The notes under the pieces are model-generated. The model made no database searches. It was not told the origin of the DNA and worked only from the letters and a program-made list of their open reading frames with translations. A stretch of DNA of 64,000 bases from Choanephora cucurbitarum (Eukaryota > Mucoromycota > Mucoromycetes > Mucorales > Choanephoraceae): contig JAIWNI010000005.1 in the NCBI GenBank assembly GCA_025331435.1, forward strand, positions 1 through 64,000, given 5' to 3'. The translations under genes and the position numbers were made by a program. Below, in pieces: positions 13,699 through 25,991 of this stretch; positions within the stretch are counted from its first letter, which is position 1; each line of letters opens with the position of its first letter.

Positions 13699-16600
13699 TT
13701 ACCAGGGACGTTGAGTAGGGAAAGCAGATTGTCCATCTAAAAGTTGTTTGTTAGAGAACAATTGAATGAGAGAGAAATGTGTGAATAGACTTACATTGCA
13801 TTGATCCTTGAGGTGTAAAGATACTACTTCCTGGTGGTGGTGGTGGTGGTGCTTGTTGTTGTTGAGGGAAACCTGTCATTTGAGGTTGCATATAACCAGT
13901 AGGTTGATGCGATTGCAAAGGAGATTGGTGGAATGCTTGAGGACTAGGTGTGGAGAATTGAACGCCAGTCATTTGAGCTTGAAGAGGAGAAAGAGTAGGT
14001 GAACCAAATGGATTGGCAGGTGCTAAAACAAAAAAGTTCAATTATCAGTCCTTCTTTTTTAAAAAAAAATAAGGATACTTACTTGCATTACCCCAATGTC
14101 TGCCAGTAGGCTGAGCACTTATTGTCTGTGCTCTTTGAAGACCAACTCCTGTAGAATTGAATTCACCTTGCTGTCCAGCAGCGGAAGCAGATGAGGCGTT
14201 AGGATTTAATGGTGGAGGAAGAGAAGCAGATGATGGCTGTTGATATCCACCTATAGGTTGACTTTGAGAAGGGAAACCTGTCATCTGAGGCTGAAGGCCT
14301 TGCCAAGGAGAAGAAGTATTGGATGATGACACATTAGTCTGAACAAGTTGCTGACTAGGTGGTTGCCATTGTCCTAAAGAAGGATCGGTTGAGAGTCGAT
14401 GATTAGGTGTAGGTCTTGGGCGACCAGCAGGTGCGGCTTGATAAGGTTGTGTAGGGCTGATCTGATTAAATCCAGTAGGTTGTACTCCTTGAAAGCCAGT
14501 AGGTTGTGCTCCTTGGAAACCGGTAGGTTGTGTTCCCTGGAAGCCAGTAGGTTGTGTTCCCTGGAAGCCAGTAGGTTGTGTTCCTTGGAAGCCAGTAGGT
14601 TGTGTTCCTTGGAAGCCAGTAGGTTGTGTTCCTTGGAAGCCAGTAGGCTGCATTCCTTGGAAACCAGTAGGTTGAGACTCAAATCCAGTTGTAGCAGTAG
14701 GAGACAAGACAGGCGCAAAAGAAGGTTGCAACTGTTGTGGCTGTTGAGCCAATTGTTGCTGTAATTGTTGCTGTTGTGATTGTATCTGCATCATCTTTTG
14801 TTGCTGTTGCTGTTGTTGCTGCTGTGTACCTGTTTGCATAGCCAATTGCTTTTGAAGTTCAAGTTGTTGTTGAGTCAACTTTTGCAGTTCTTCGAGCTGC
14901 TTCTGTTGATCTCTAGCTTGCTTCTGCAAAGCCATCAACTGGATCTTTTGGATCTGCTCTTCTTCTTGTCTACGTTCGCGCTCAGCTTCAGCAGCTTGGA
15001 TCTCTTCAGGAGAAGGCCCAGTAGGAACAGGAGCAGGTGGAGCTTGTTGTTGTTGTGGTGGTGGAGGTGGAGGTGGAGGAGGTTGAGTAGAGGTGGCTGA
15101 CTTGGTTGGTACCAAAGCAGCAAGAGGACTGGAATCATTACGAGGAGCCCAGGCATCATCATTGAAACCGATTGCATTGCTTCCTGAAGCCGCAGAGCTT
15201 TCAGGTGCTTTTCCCTTATCGGATGAGCTAGTCAATTGGTTGCCAATCAAGTCTAAAAGATCAGGATGAACATCCTTAGGTGCAGAGACACTGGGTCTAG
15301 GTCTAGCGGTTGAAGCAGGGCCTATCAGGTGAGAATAAGTCATAGAGGAAAAGAAACATGATTTTTAGACACTTACTTTTCACTCTTTGAGGCTTTTCAG
15401 TAGCTTCGATTTCACTTTGAAGTTTGCGAGCATATTCTTCATCTTTTGCAATCTGAGCCTCACGTTCCTTCTGCTTTGATTGTTCTTGCTCTTGTTGTTC
15501 TTCTTCAGGTGGCTCAGGCTTACCGGTTTCTATGTAACGCTGAACACGCTGAACATGAGTCTCTTTGAGACCCAAGGTCTTCATTTGCTTATGGGTCAAG
15601 CTCTGAATATCACTGTCATCCAATTTCTCAGCCTTAAAGCTAGATGCATACTGAAGAGAAGCTTGCATAGGAATTCCAACCATCATGAACCAGTCAAACC
15701 AGTCCCATCGTTCATTGACCTTCTTTTCGGTCTGAGCAGGACGAGGTGGCATAGCAGGTGTAGGTGGATCAGGAGAGGCCTTGGGCTGTCTTGTATGGGT
15801 CTCGACCCAACGAATGTCATCAGGACACATCTTTTCGACAGGGACATCAATCTTGACACCGTTCAGCTTGTGCAAACGTAACTTGCCATTATGGAAATCA
15901 ATGAATTGAGCCTGTACCTTGAATGTACCAGAACGGTCTGTCCAGGTTCTCACTTTGGTAGGGTCAGGTTTAGGCAGATCCTGGTGACGATTAGACTTGG
16001 TTGAGCTAGAGCGAGCAAGGGCCGCTTTACGTTCAGCTTCTTTACGCTTGTAATCTTCTTCTAGTTGTTTCTGACGAGCGGCTTCAGCACGCTTGGCTGC
16101 TTCTTGAGCCTGTCGTCGTCTCTCGTTTTCCTTTTGTTCTTCCTCTTGGCGACGTCTTCTTTCCTCCTCTTCCTCTTCTTGACGACGTCTGCGTTCATTT
16201 TCTTCTTGTTCTCGACGTCGAATGCGTTCACGTTCTTCTTCCTCAGCAATACGTTGTTGATATAAAGCGTGTTCTTCTTCTTCGCGCTTTCTTCTGATCT
16301 CTTCCTTGTCTTCAGCACGACTCATACCGGTAGCAACAGCAGCAGCAGCACCGACAGCAGCACTTGTTGTATGATCTTCATCTTCATCAAATTGAATGTA
16401 AGAAGATGGAACAAGACCTATCTCACCATCTACCTTCTGAACACGCCACCATCCATCTGTTCTTTCGTAATTAAGAACATAGAGCTGTTCGTTTTCTTGT
16501 ACTGATAATTCATCCTCTCCTTCAGCATCAAAGGAGTAAAGTGAAATACCCCATTTGGGAACACAGTTACTTTCTTCTTCCTCTTCCTCTTCCTCCTCTT

Positions 16601-17614
16601 CTTCTTCATGGTGTGGCTCTTCTGGTTCAGAGTAAGTAGAGGGAGCAGCAATAGCAGCAGCAGGGGCAGCCATTTGTTGTTGAGGACTGTTTAAGTGAGT
16701 ATTAGATGCTTGAGCAGCACGAGTAGAATCAGCAATTTTTGCCAAGATAGCTTTGGCTTCTGACTTAGATGCAGCCTGAAGATCCAGGACAGCTTGTTTG
16801 GCACCTTCAATTTCGATGTGTAATATTTTGCCGTCATAGAGATATTTGGTGACATCCAATATATGGTATTGTTGCACAGGGGAAGCTTTGTCTGTCTCAC
16901 TACCATAGCAAATCATGCCATTGCCAATAAACAGACTGCCCTTTCCCTTCTTCTTCTTCTTTTTGGCAGGGTCATATTCATGAACATTCCAAGATTGTGC
17001 TTCATCGGCAATTACTTCTCTACCCGTCTAAAGACAATTTTTTTTCTTGTTTAAATTTGATAGTATTTAGGATATATTATATTACTTACAGGTTGTGGGA
17101 TGATAGGAGCAGCAGGAGCAGAAGGAGGAGCAGGAGGAGGAGTAATGGCTGTGGTAGCAGGGGGAGCTACTACAGTAGGTTGTTCATGACCTTCTACAGT
17201 TTGAACATAATTACTGGGTGCCAAACCAATATGTCCTTGACTTGTCTTGACAAGATACCAGTCTGGGTCATCTGTCTCCAATAAGTCCATCTCATCGCCT
17301 TCTTCAAACGACAATTCTTCTTCTTGTTGAGCAACATAATCGTACTCTGCACGTACTCTGCCAATAGGTTGAATCTAATGACAAGGTGAATAAACATGCA
17401 AAGACAATGCAAAGACACTTACTGGTTCTAGATAAGTAGCAGGTACTAATCCCACTGGGCCTTGTTCTTCTGTGTTCTGCTTCAGTTCTGCTTTCCACCA
17501 GTCGTCGTCTTCTTTTTCAATCACATACAAGACATCGTCTTGCTTTATGCTGAGCTCATCTTCTGTTCGAGCTTCATAATCATATAATGTTTGACACACT
17601 TCTACGTAACGCAT
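13699..17614 (-). CDS. SLA1: SLA1-type endocytic adaptor (3 SH3, SHD1, SHD2, TGFQ repeats)
   Basis: Endocytic coat protein linking cargo and clathrin to actin assembly at the cortex. Exons: 17614-17423, 17374-17090, 17027-15377, 15321-14083, 14022-13795, 13736-13699; 1,210 residues. Domains in order: SH3 (about 6-63, LYDYEARTEDELS), SH3 (about 70-128, AEYDYVAQQEEELS), a SLA1 homology segment, a Glu run, SH3 (about 315-375, LYSFDAEGEDELS), a charged R/E coiled coil, SHD1 (about 505-565, TWTDRSGTF), the SAM-like SHD2 (about 593-660, WDWFDWFM), Gln-rich stretches, then nine or so QPTGFQG units near 900-980 and further Q-M-T-G-F motifs. In yeast Sla1, SHD1 binds NPFxD sorting signals and the LxxQxTG repeats are Prk1-kinase targets; the TGFQ array is the counterpart. 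All phases agree. Confidence 0.95.
14460..14680 (-). repeat. in-frame 24-nt tandem repeat (QPTGFQGT) in SLA1
   Basis: Inside the fourth SLA1 exon a 24-nt unit encoding QPTGFQG(T/A/M/V) recurs about nine times with only silent or single-residue changes. The near identity at DNA level marks it as a young coding minisatellite, likely variable in copy number between strains. Confidence 0.85.
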
Positions 17615-18020
17615 ATCGCTCCTTTTTTATATATATATTCTCTCTTTCTCTTTCTTTTTTTTTATGGGGGGATTGATATTAGATAAAGCAAGCTGAAAAA
17701 AAAGAGAGAGAGAGAGAGAAGGTTCTATTCAAGTCAATTCACTTGGGGGCACTTTTTTTTTATTACTATTATTTTAGAAATGGTAGGACAAAGTTCGATC
17801 CAAAAAAGGAAACTAATCCTTGTGTGAGTTATGTCGTCATTGTTATGGTATGACTACAAAGAAAAAAGAGCCGAGATAACCTTTATCCATAAGGTGTATG
17901 CACATAAGAGGAGAGAGTGCTTTAGCGTATAAGAGAAAAAACAAAAATTCAACACACACATAATAAGTCTATGCTTAATGTTTCAACATTCTATTTCCTT
18001 TTTATTGCTATTATCCCCTT
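17615..18020. other. SLA1 upstream region
   Basis: About 400 bp between the SLA1 start and the NKAP stop. It holds a (GA)n run near 17700-17722 and T-rich tracts, and no reading frame of note. Confidence 0.5.
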
Positions 18021-19236
18021 TCATTCCTTCTTAAACTTCTCACTTAGGATTTCTCTGAAGCCAGATATAATTTCATTTTCACGCTTAATCTTTTGTTCCT
18101 GAGCATGTTGAAGTACAAGTCGCTTTTCTTCAGCTGAAATAACTTGGTTTTCCTTACGAAGACGTACAGCATTCATACGTTGATGTCTATTGAAGATCAG
18201 AATAAGCATGATTGACAATAAACAAATAGATACACATTACCTGCTACCACTCATCACATAACCTGCTCTTTCAAAATCTGCAATCTGTTCACCTGTCAAA
18301 CCAATTTCACCACGACGAGGAATACGCTTGCCTTCTTTAACATAGGCAGCCATAGCAGAACCTTCACCAGGTAATAGTGCACTACCATACGAACGATCAT
18401 CATGGTTATTGTTTTCCATCAAGGGAACAGGACCTACAGGTGCTAAATCATTCGGTAATTCCACTTCTTTCTCTACCCAAAGATCCTGCACTGTATCTAG
18501 ATGCGATTGATCCAATTTGATATTCGATTCATGTTCAGATTCAGACTCTGATTCTGAAGACGAGGATGAACTGTATTTTCTCTTCTTCTTCTTCTTGCTC
18601 TTTTTACTACTATGTTTCTTGTGCTTCTTGTGTCTGTGACGATGTCTACGTTCCCTTTCGTCTTCTGATCCTTCCGAGTCAGTCAGTCGTTTCTTCTTTG
18701 TACGCGTATCTTCTGGTGTCAATGAACGAGCACGACTGGGTGAAGGTGCCCAGATGGTCTTGGTGGACTCTTGTCTGACTCGAGTACGGCTAATAGAAGA
18801 GATGTTAGCCTTGTGTTTGCTAGAGAGATGAGTTGTACTTGCAATTCTGTGAAACTTTCTTCAGGTCGAATACGAATGCCATCAATCTCGGTCATCTGTT
18901 CCATTCTATTGTTGTATCTTCTGGGTGGTGAACGACGATGTCTGTCCTGATGACGATCGTCTGATCGAGAGCGGTATCTATGTTTCGTGGTTGAGTTGGC
19001 TATAATTGTTTGTGTTTATTCATGTTATACCTGTCCGATGAACGTCTTTTTGGACTGTAATCAGGTGAAGGGCGTCTTCCATAGTCTGGAGAGTGTCTTC
19101 TATGGTCTGAAGAGCGTCTTCTGGGTGAAGGGGAGCGTCTTCTGTAGTCTGAAGAGCGTCTTCTAGGTGAAGGAGATCGCCGTCTAGGTGGAGAACGTCT
19201 TCTGGGTGAAGGAGATCTTGAATAGGAGGAAGCCAT
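18021..19236 (-). CDS. NKAP-family splicing-associated protein
   Basis: Nuclear RS-rich protein of the NKAP family (SynMuv product domain), known from spliceosomal C complexes in animals. Exons: 19236-19031, 18977-18843, 18789-18241, 18186-18021; 351 residues. The N-terminus is an arginine/serine-rich tract (SPSPRRRS repeats), the middle holds a Lys/His-rich and a Ser/Glu-rich run, and the C-terminal domain carries [30 protein letters not shown] and [20 protein letters not shown], nearly the animal sequence. The second intron (18842-18790) can only be joined in frame by a GC donor (GCAAGT), giving [14 protein letters not shown] across the junction. It is divergent from the RRM-like gene, 464 bp away. 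Confidence 0.92.
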
Positions 19237-19700
19237 AAAGAAAGAAAAAAAATAAAAGAAAAGAAAAAAGACAAGAAATTAAAACTCATTTTTATTTTTT
19301 ATTTTTTGTGCATAGGATCATGCATTATGTTTCTTGGTTTAAATGATACTTTTGTCATTCTCCTTCAGTCTGTCATAACACACTGGAATATAGACTCTTC
19401 AGTCTTTCATATCATACCCTTTATTCTTCTTTAGCTAAACAAGACAATAACGAAAGACATAGACACATACAAACTCTTTATTTGTCTATAGTTTCTATGG
19501 TTTATATCATTCCTTTCTTAAGAACAGACATAGTTGCTCATAAACAGATCAAGCAAGACACTGACAGTAAGAAAATTTGCCCTGATTTTTTCCAAGAAAA
19601 AAAAAAAAGAGTTCTGCAGTGACTTTGATTTTTATCCCTGTTCCAAAAATAAAATAAAATAAAAAAATAGGTCCAAGATCTCTCTTTTCCTACACTAATC
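19237..19700. other. divergent promoter region NKAP / RRM-like gene
   Basis: A 464-bp spacer that is T-rich on both sides with A-runs near 19600. No reading frame is supported. Confidence 0.45.
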
Positions 19701-20663
19701 ATGACTTCCATTACTCGCTCATTGTTTCGATCCAAGTCCATCGTTCAACCAGTCACCTTTCAGCGTGCTTTCCATACTTCATACATACAACAACAGCAAG
19801 GCGAAAACAACAGCCCTGTTGAGAAATTGACAGATAAATTCATTCAACAAGCAAAAAGACAACGTAGACTACATGGAAACAAGGTGGAGCCTACTCGCTT
19901 TGTTCAAATCGATCATATGCCACCTACCTCCACTTCCGAAGATATCAACAAATTAGCCCGAGAAGCCTTTCCTAAAGGAGACAGAAGCATTGATGAAAGT
20001 AAATGGTCACTGTTCGATTCAAACAAAGGTCAGGCTGTATTTACTCTTTTCTGATAGTGATCTTTTGTCGTAACCATGAATTCAACTTTAATGGCCGTGT
20101 TGTTGTTGCCATGGCAAGTTCTGAAGATGCACGTCGTTTAATTGAATATGGTCACAGACGTGCTTTGGGTGGACATATCGTCAAGATGCAATATGTAAAG
20201 TAATGGCAGTAGTCAGATTGAACAACAACTAATCAATCTCAATTAGATGGGTGATGGTTCATCTACCAACAACAGTATCATGAATAAACACCGTCGTTCT
20301 GAATTGACCAATATGGCTGACTCAACAAGTGCTGCAGGTCGTTCTGTCATCATTTCTGGTTTACCACCTAGAACACTTACTGAGCATCTCTTGGGTTACA
20401 TGCGCTCTAAAAACTTTCATCCTCTTCAAGGCACACCTGATAATGTGTTAAGATTAGCTACGTAAGTGATTGAAATTGGAATTCATAACAGCATAAGGCT
20501 TATTTTCTTTGCTAGTAAACATCAATCGACTGTATCCAAGTTCTTAGTTAAATTTGACTCTGAGAGTGAAGCATGGCGTTGTGTCCGTACTTTCCATAAC
20601 ACCGACTTCTTCTTCAAGACAACACAAGAGAACTTCAAGTTGAAAGTAACTGTAGCTTATTAA
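19701..20663 (+). CDS. putative mitochondrial RRM-like RNA-binding protein
   Basis: Not recognised to a named family. Exons: 19701-19998, 20058-20194, 20247-20461, 20516-20663; 265 residues. The first 30 residues (MTSITRSLFRSKSI..FQRAFHTSYI) look like a mitochondrial presequence. Two stretches suggest RRM-like folds: VVVAMASSEDARRLIEYG with GGHIVKMQY, and SVIISGLPPRTLTEHLL followed later by FLVKFDSESEAWRCVRTFHN, matching beta1 and the RNP1-like strand of an RRM. Phases agree through all four exons. The stop lies just 7 bp from the PAN3 stop on the opposite strand, so the two mRNAs must overlap at their 3' ends. Confidence 0.75.
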
Positions 20664-20670
20664 AATAAAT

Positions 20671-23189
20671 TTATTTTTTGGATTTTGTATGATAGAGATC
20701 ATGAAATGCACTTGAAATACATGTCTTTAGTTCTTTGTATGTGACAACAATCGATGTTTGGTCATCGCGTGATGTCAGCAGGATCTTTTCATCTACACCT
20801 ACATCCAACTGGATATCATGTCAGTGCTGATCTATAATGTGTATACCTTACTTTTACCTTATTTAGACATGAGATAACATGCACCATATCCACCATAGGC
20901 AGACCAAGATCATCTACTTGATGAAATACATAGTCTCTAAATAGTTTGATCATATAACGATCCCCTTCTTCTGACCAGGTTGGATCTCTATCGTATCTAG
21001 CACAACAGAGTGAATCACAACATCAGATTCTTTACCCTCTCTTCTTTTCCTTACTCTGGTCTTTCATTGATAAAATTAAGCTTGGACATCAATCGAACCA
21101 ATCGACTGTTCTCTAATTCATGGCTTAGGTTGGTTTCCAATGTGTCTGTATAACTGCTTCTGTTTAATCTAGACTGACATATGCTTCTCTTGATTGACTT
21201 ACTGTTGACTACTGTTTAACTCATGAAGAAGACGAGGGCCAATCATACTAAAGACATCATCCATTGATTTCTCACTGGATGGTTTAGCCAGCAGATAGAG
21301 TACGACATGCTGTAGATCAGCAGAATAGAACCGACTGATGTATTCCATAGGCTGAATTAGACTGGTCGTTGGCAATGAATGACAGGCAAGTGAAAGGATA
21401 AGTTTACCAAACAACAGGAGATCTTCTTGTTGACAGAGAGATATCTTTTGTGCATCCATACTGTCATATTGTAATACATCCATTAAGCCTGTACAACAGA
21501 TACGCAGTCTATTAACAGACAAAGAATGAGCTGCCTTCTCTCTCTCTCTTGAATTTTTTTTTTACCTATTTTTACTTGTCATGATAATCTTGTTGGGTTC
21601 AATGGTTCTAACAGACAATCCTGCCTGATGAACTGTCTTGAGAACAGAGGCCATTTGAGTGATAAAACTCCATAAGGTAGTTTCAGGTACAGGTATACCA
21701 TTGATGCCTGCTGCCTGAAATCGTGCTTGAAGTATGGCCTGTGCCTGAGGTGAGAAATAGGCTTCTGATAATGTGATGGAACAAGGATGATAATCATAGA
21801 TAAAGACAAGAGCTGTTATAGAAATGTGTAAGACAACAATTTAGGCTCATGTGTATTATCCCAATGTCATTACTTGCATGAATCACCAAAGGCTCTGGTT
21901 GTGAATGCTTCATGAATAGACACAATATTGGCATGTCTTATTTGACGCCATTGTTTAATGACCTTCATTGCTTGTTCATTGACCAATCGAAATCCTATCA
22001 TTAAAAAGCTTCAGAGAGACTGACTTGGATAGCTGGATCTATCTAACCTTCAATGCGTATCATTGTATAATATTTTCCATCGGTTCTACTGATTGCCTTA
22101 TAGACCCATGAGGCATGACCCAACAGACGACCAGGTTTATCTTCCAAGGGACATAAGGAATGATAGACATGTACTTGTTCTGGTAGACCAAGTTCTTTGG
22201 CTGTTTGTACAGATAAAGTCAGTTGAATACCAATGTATGTTATTGATTGGCTTGCTTACCAGATACAGTTGTCATGGTAGATTCATTGCGTTTAATCAAT
22301 TGATCCTTTAGATTGTCTGATATATGAAATGATTGGATAAGTCGTTGATGTTGATGTAAGTTAGAGATATGAGGTAAGGTAGGTGGGCATACATGATACT
22401 GAAGCTAATACTGAAAGTGAGTGTTTGAAGAAACAAGTGAACTATCTGTTTTTTTAAAAATCTATCTTACTATAGCAGAAGAAGAGGGTGGGTTGTTCAT
22501 ATAGTAATAGGGTTCTTCCATTAATGGTTTGATAGAGGAAGATAATGGTGCAGGCATATTTAATGAAGGTGGGTAATATGCATTTTCAAACTGAGGAAAT
22601 GTATTGGATCGTTGAGGCTGAACACTATTTTTTGATTGAATAACCAGAAAGTGATATCATCGACACCTTATTCTTTTACCTTGTTCTCGAAGCACCTTTT
22701 TAAGAGAATTAGATTAAGTTTCTTTGGATAGCATTTAAATGTATCAATGATTTTACCTTGTGTAGAAGATGATCTAGGAACAAAAATAGGTGCACCAACA
22801 GAAACACTAGAAAACTCCATTATCAACTTATTACTGAATTTCTTTCCTTTTTTTCTTTTTACCTGTCTGTTGTTGTCTGCGTCATGGACTAGTATAGAGT
22901 AAAGGAAATGATCAGAATAACACGAGAATACGATTCTTAAACCACATACATCATGATTGAATTCACACCCTTTATCTTGAAATTTACAGAAACCATGGAT
23001 AATGACATTTCTACAGAGTCTCTTTTGGTGTGTTGCTAATAAAGTGATATAAGCAATTTGAAAGCATTATCAATGACCAAGGTTCAATTTACATTTAGTT
23101 GACTTTGATTGTGTAGAAGACTCATTTGGCTGTACAGGCGATACAATAGGAATAGTAGAAGATGACTGGTAAGGAACAAATGGTTTCAT
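20671..23189 (-). CDS. PAN3: PAN2-PAN3 deadenylase regulatory subunit PAN3
   Basis: Pseudokinase subunit that recruits the PAN2 nuclease to poly(A)-bound Pab1 for mRNA tail shortening. Exons: 23189-23093, 23035-22950, 22888-22863, 22806-22757, 22695-22680, 22624-22471, 22404-22260, 22200-22048, 21994-21878, 21812-21566, 21508-21221, 21168-21055, 20996-20858, 20808-20671; 589 residues. An N-terminal CCCH finger (C40, C49, C56, H60) is followed by a disordered PAM2-like region, the pseudokinase ([29 protein letters not shown]) and the C-terminal knob with [25 protein letters not shown] and HVISCLNKL. Exon 5 is a 16-nt microexon. Intron 21877-21813 has a GC donor. The exon ending at 21221 could instead end at 21203, with a 34-nt intron and six extra residues. 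Confidence 0.93.
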
Positions 23190-24173
23190 AGCTTAGTATT
23201 TGTTAAATAAAAGAAAAAGAAGAGATGGAGGGGGGGGGTTTAGCAAAGTAATCATATCATTACACTACTATTTGAAGGTCAGATTAAGACTCATCTTGAA
23301 AGTTGCATAGTTTATTTCCAAGGCATTGTGAACAAGTATTGTTTTAAAGAAAGTCGAAAGTATTACTTTAAACGTAATACAGCTAAAGACATTCTTTCTC
23401 TGTAGCTATTGAAAAAGGAGAGAGAAAGGCTAAGGTTGCGAGCTGTTATTTTTTTTCTGATAGGCAATCTAATAAGGGCTATATGCTAACTTTGTGCAAT
23501 TCTTTGAATTAAAGAAGCAGTGGTGTTAGTCACTTCAACTGAAAGTGTTCTTTCATCAGATAACAGCAGATATACCTGCTTTTTTCTTTTAAATGAATAC
23601 TGGCATCAAAGGTACCTTCAACAACAATTGCTCCTCAAGCAAAGATAGCACATATTATCTCAAGCATAATCTCATATCTCAGATTTGTTTGCTTTGGAGA
23701 TGTACTTTTAATTAACCAAGATTATGCTAAATAAAAAGGATGTTCTTTGCAGAGATCCATGGTTACTGTAATTATGGCTTGTGCAGCCTTTAAGAAGACG
23801 TGTCAATGCTATATGCTACAGGATAGTCAAATTCTATACTCATTGTAACCAGATCAGATATGCTGAGGGAAATAAAGAGAAAGAGAGAGATGCATGATTT
23901 TTATCTAATCCGAATTTGATCCTCCGAGAAGAAGAGAGAGAGAGAGAGAAAGGGGAAAGGTAAGCCACTGAACAGATACTGGCCAATCAGCGCAAGAGAC
24001 ATTCAAATTTTTTTTATTATTTTTTTTTCTGTGGGTATCCAAGTAAATCCCCCAAATCATATTCAATCTCTCTCTCTCTCTTATTTCTTCTTCCTAGCAT
24101 ATCGTATGTGTGTCTGTGGCTTATGATAGGATTATCATTAAACCTTTTTTTTTTCTATATCACTCTATAGAAA
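23190..24173. other. divergent intergenic PAN3 / eL28
   Basis: Nearly 1 kb with no supported gene. A run of about 10 G lies at 23228-23238, just upstream of PAN3, and (GA)n/(CT)n tracts at about 23925-23952 and 24066-24082 precede eL28. The sequence ACTCTATAG right before the eL28 ATG looks like an intron acceptor, so a 5' UTR intron is possible. Confidence 0.5.
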
Positions 24174-24713
24174 ATGAGTTCCGAATTGGTCTGGGCTATC
24201 ATCAGAAACAACAACTCTTTCCTTGTTAAGCGTCCTGGTGTTCAATTCTCCTCTGAACCCTCCAACTTGACCAACGTTAACTCCTTCAAGTACTCTGGTC
24301 TCGCTAACTACAAGGTAATATACAATGTGTGTGTGATGTAGACATCGAGACTGATATATATATATTTTGTAGTCTGTTGCTATCATCCCTGCTGCCCGTG
24401 GTGTCCGTGTCACTACCCGCAAGGCCAAGAAGCAAAACTCTCCTGCCAAGTCTGCTAACTCTGTTGTTATTGCCAAGACCCGCCGTCAAACTTCCAAGGC
24501 TGTTGCTAACTTGATTGCCAAGAGCAAGTACAGACCCGATCTCCGTGCTGTAAGTGGATACACTCTATGTGTTGTACTGTCTATTCATTTCCTTTTTTTT
24601 TGTTATTATTATAGGCTGCCGTTGCTCGTGCCTCTGCTATCCTCTCTACTCAACAACCCAAGAAGGTTCATGCTAAGCGTGAAGCTAAGGGTCCCCGTGC
24701 CCAAAAGAACTAA
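24174..24713 (+). CDS. RPL28: 60S ribosomal protein eL28
   Basis: Cytosolic large-subunit protein absent from S. cerevisiae but kept in Mucoromycota, animals and plants. Exons 24174-24314, 24373-24549, 24615-24713; 138 residues, the usual size. Start [20 protein letters not shown], then [17 protein letters not shown] and the basic C-terminus ending RAQKN are family hallmarks. Codon use is strongly C/T-ending (GCT, GTT, AAG) as in highly expressed genes. A GC-poor, CT-rich leader precedes the start. It converges with a small gene whose stop is 68 bp away. Confidence 0.95.
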
Positions 24714-24781
24714 GTTTCTTTTTTTCTTTTTTGCTACAAATAAACTTGTTTTTTTTTTCTTTTTATTCGCTCTTCTAGTAT

Positions 24782-25030
24782 TTATTTGGCTTGTTGCTCT
24801 AATGACTTGAGTCTTTCTTCTAGTTGAGCAACATAGGCATCGGCTTCATCGCGGTATTCTTGGTATTCTAGGTGTTGCCATAGTAACTGAAAGGCCATGG
24901 TGGTACTGGAAGCAAGGACTGTACATTTCACTAAAGGTGTACCGAATCTATAAAAAAAGGATCCATTGTTGTTGCTGGTACTGTAGGCACGTCGTTGTAC
25001 TGATCTTGACACGACACGATTTAAAAGCAT
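24782..25030 (-). CDS. small mitochondrial-type membrane protein, unknown
   Basis: Not recognised. Single exon of 82 codons starting MLLNRVVSRSVQRRAYSTS, a typical mitochondrial presequence with an RAYS cleavage-like motif. A moderately hydrophobic stretch (PLVKCTVLASSTTMAFQLLW) could be one membrane span, and the tail (YRDEADAYVAQLEERLKSLEQQAK) is a charged coiled coil. This layout is seen in small inner-membrane assembly factors, but no orthologue is claimed. The neighbour eL28 converges; ubiquitin-eL40 starts 521 bp away divergently. Confidence 0.65.
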   Translation of the reverse strand: MLLNRVVSRSVQRRAYSTSNNNGSFFYRFGTPLVKCTVLASSTTMAFQLLWQHLEYQEYRDEADAYVAQLEERLKSLEQQAK

Positions 25031-25551
25031 GATTTCGAAAAAAAAAAATAATAATTAAAAGAGAAAAAGAGTTTTTTTTAAAAAAAAGGAAAAAATCAAT
25101 CAAAATTGATAGTGAGCACTTTTATTTTTTTGAGCAAAGTCTTTTTTTTTTTTTCGTTTCTCTTTTTAAAAAAGATTGACTATTTTTTATGCAGATGATA
25201 TTCTAATAAGGGGGGGAAAAATGAACTTTACATACCACATCAAGAGAGAATAAGTAAAGGCTCAAATGTTCAATTTCCGATCCGCAACATGAGCACGGAC
25301 CGGAAAAAGAGAGAAAGAGAGAAGCGAAATCAAAGGGAGAGAGAGAGAGAAATGGGGGGGGGGGAGGTGGGGGCATTCGGAGTCAAATTGAAGGTGTAAG
25401 CTTACTCAAAGTAAGTGTGTGGGGGAGATGAATAATTACACCAAGAGACAACAAACATTCAATCCTCCTCTATTCACCGTCTCGTGAAGGTAATAGCCAA
25501 CATCCATCCATCTATCTAGACTCTATCTAATCAGTCTTTTTAGTTTTTACT
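25031..25551. other. divergent promoter region with poly-G tract
   Basis: Upstream of ubiquitin-eL40. Contains a (GA)n run (about 25335-25351) directly followed by a run of about 11 G, then AGGTGGGGG (to about 25373), and long A/T runs. No reading frame. The sequence TCTTTTTAG shortly before the ATG could be a 5' UTR intron acceptor. Confidence 0.5.

Positions 25552-25991
<440 letters not shown>

Noticed and set aside
14399..15100. Long plus-strand frames opposite SLA1 (Leu-rich and Arg/Leu-rich)
   Set aside because: They are antisense shadows of the Gln/TGFQ repeat region of SLA1.
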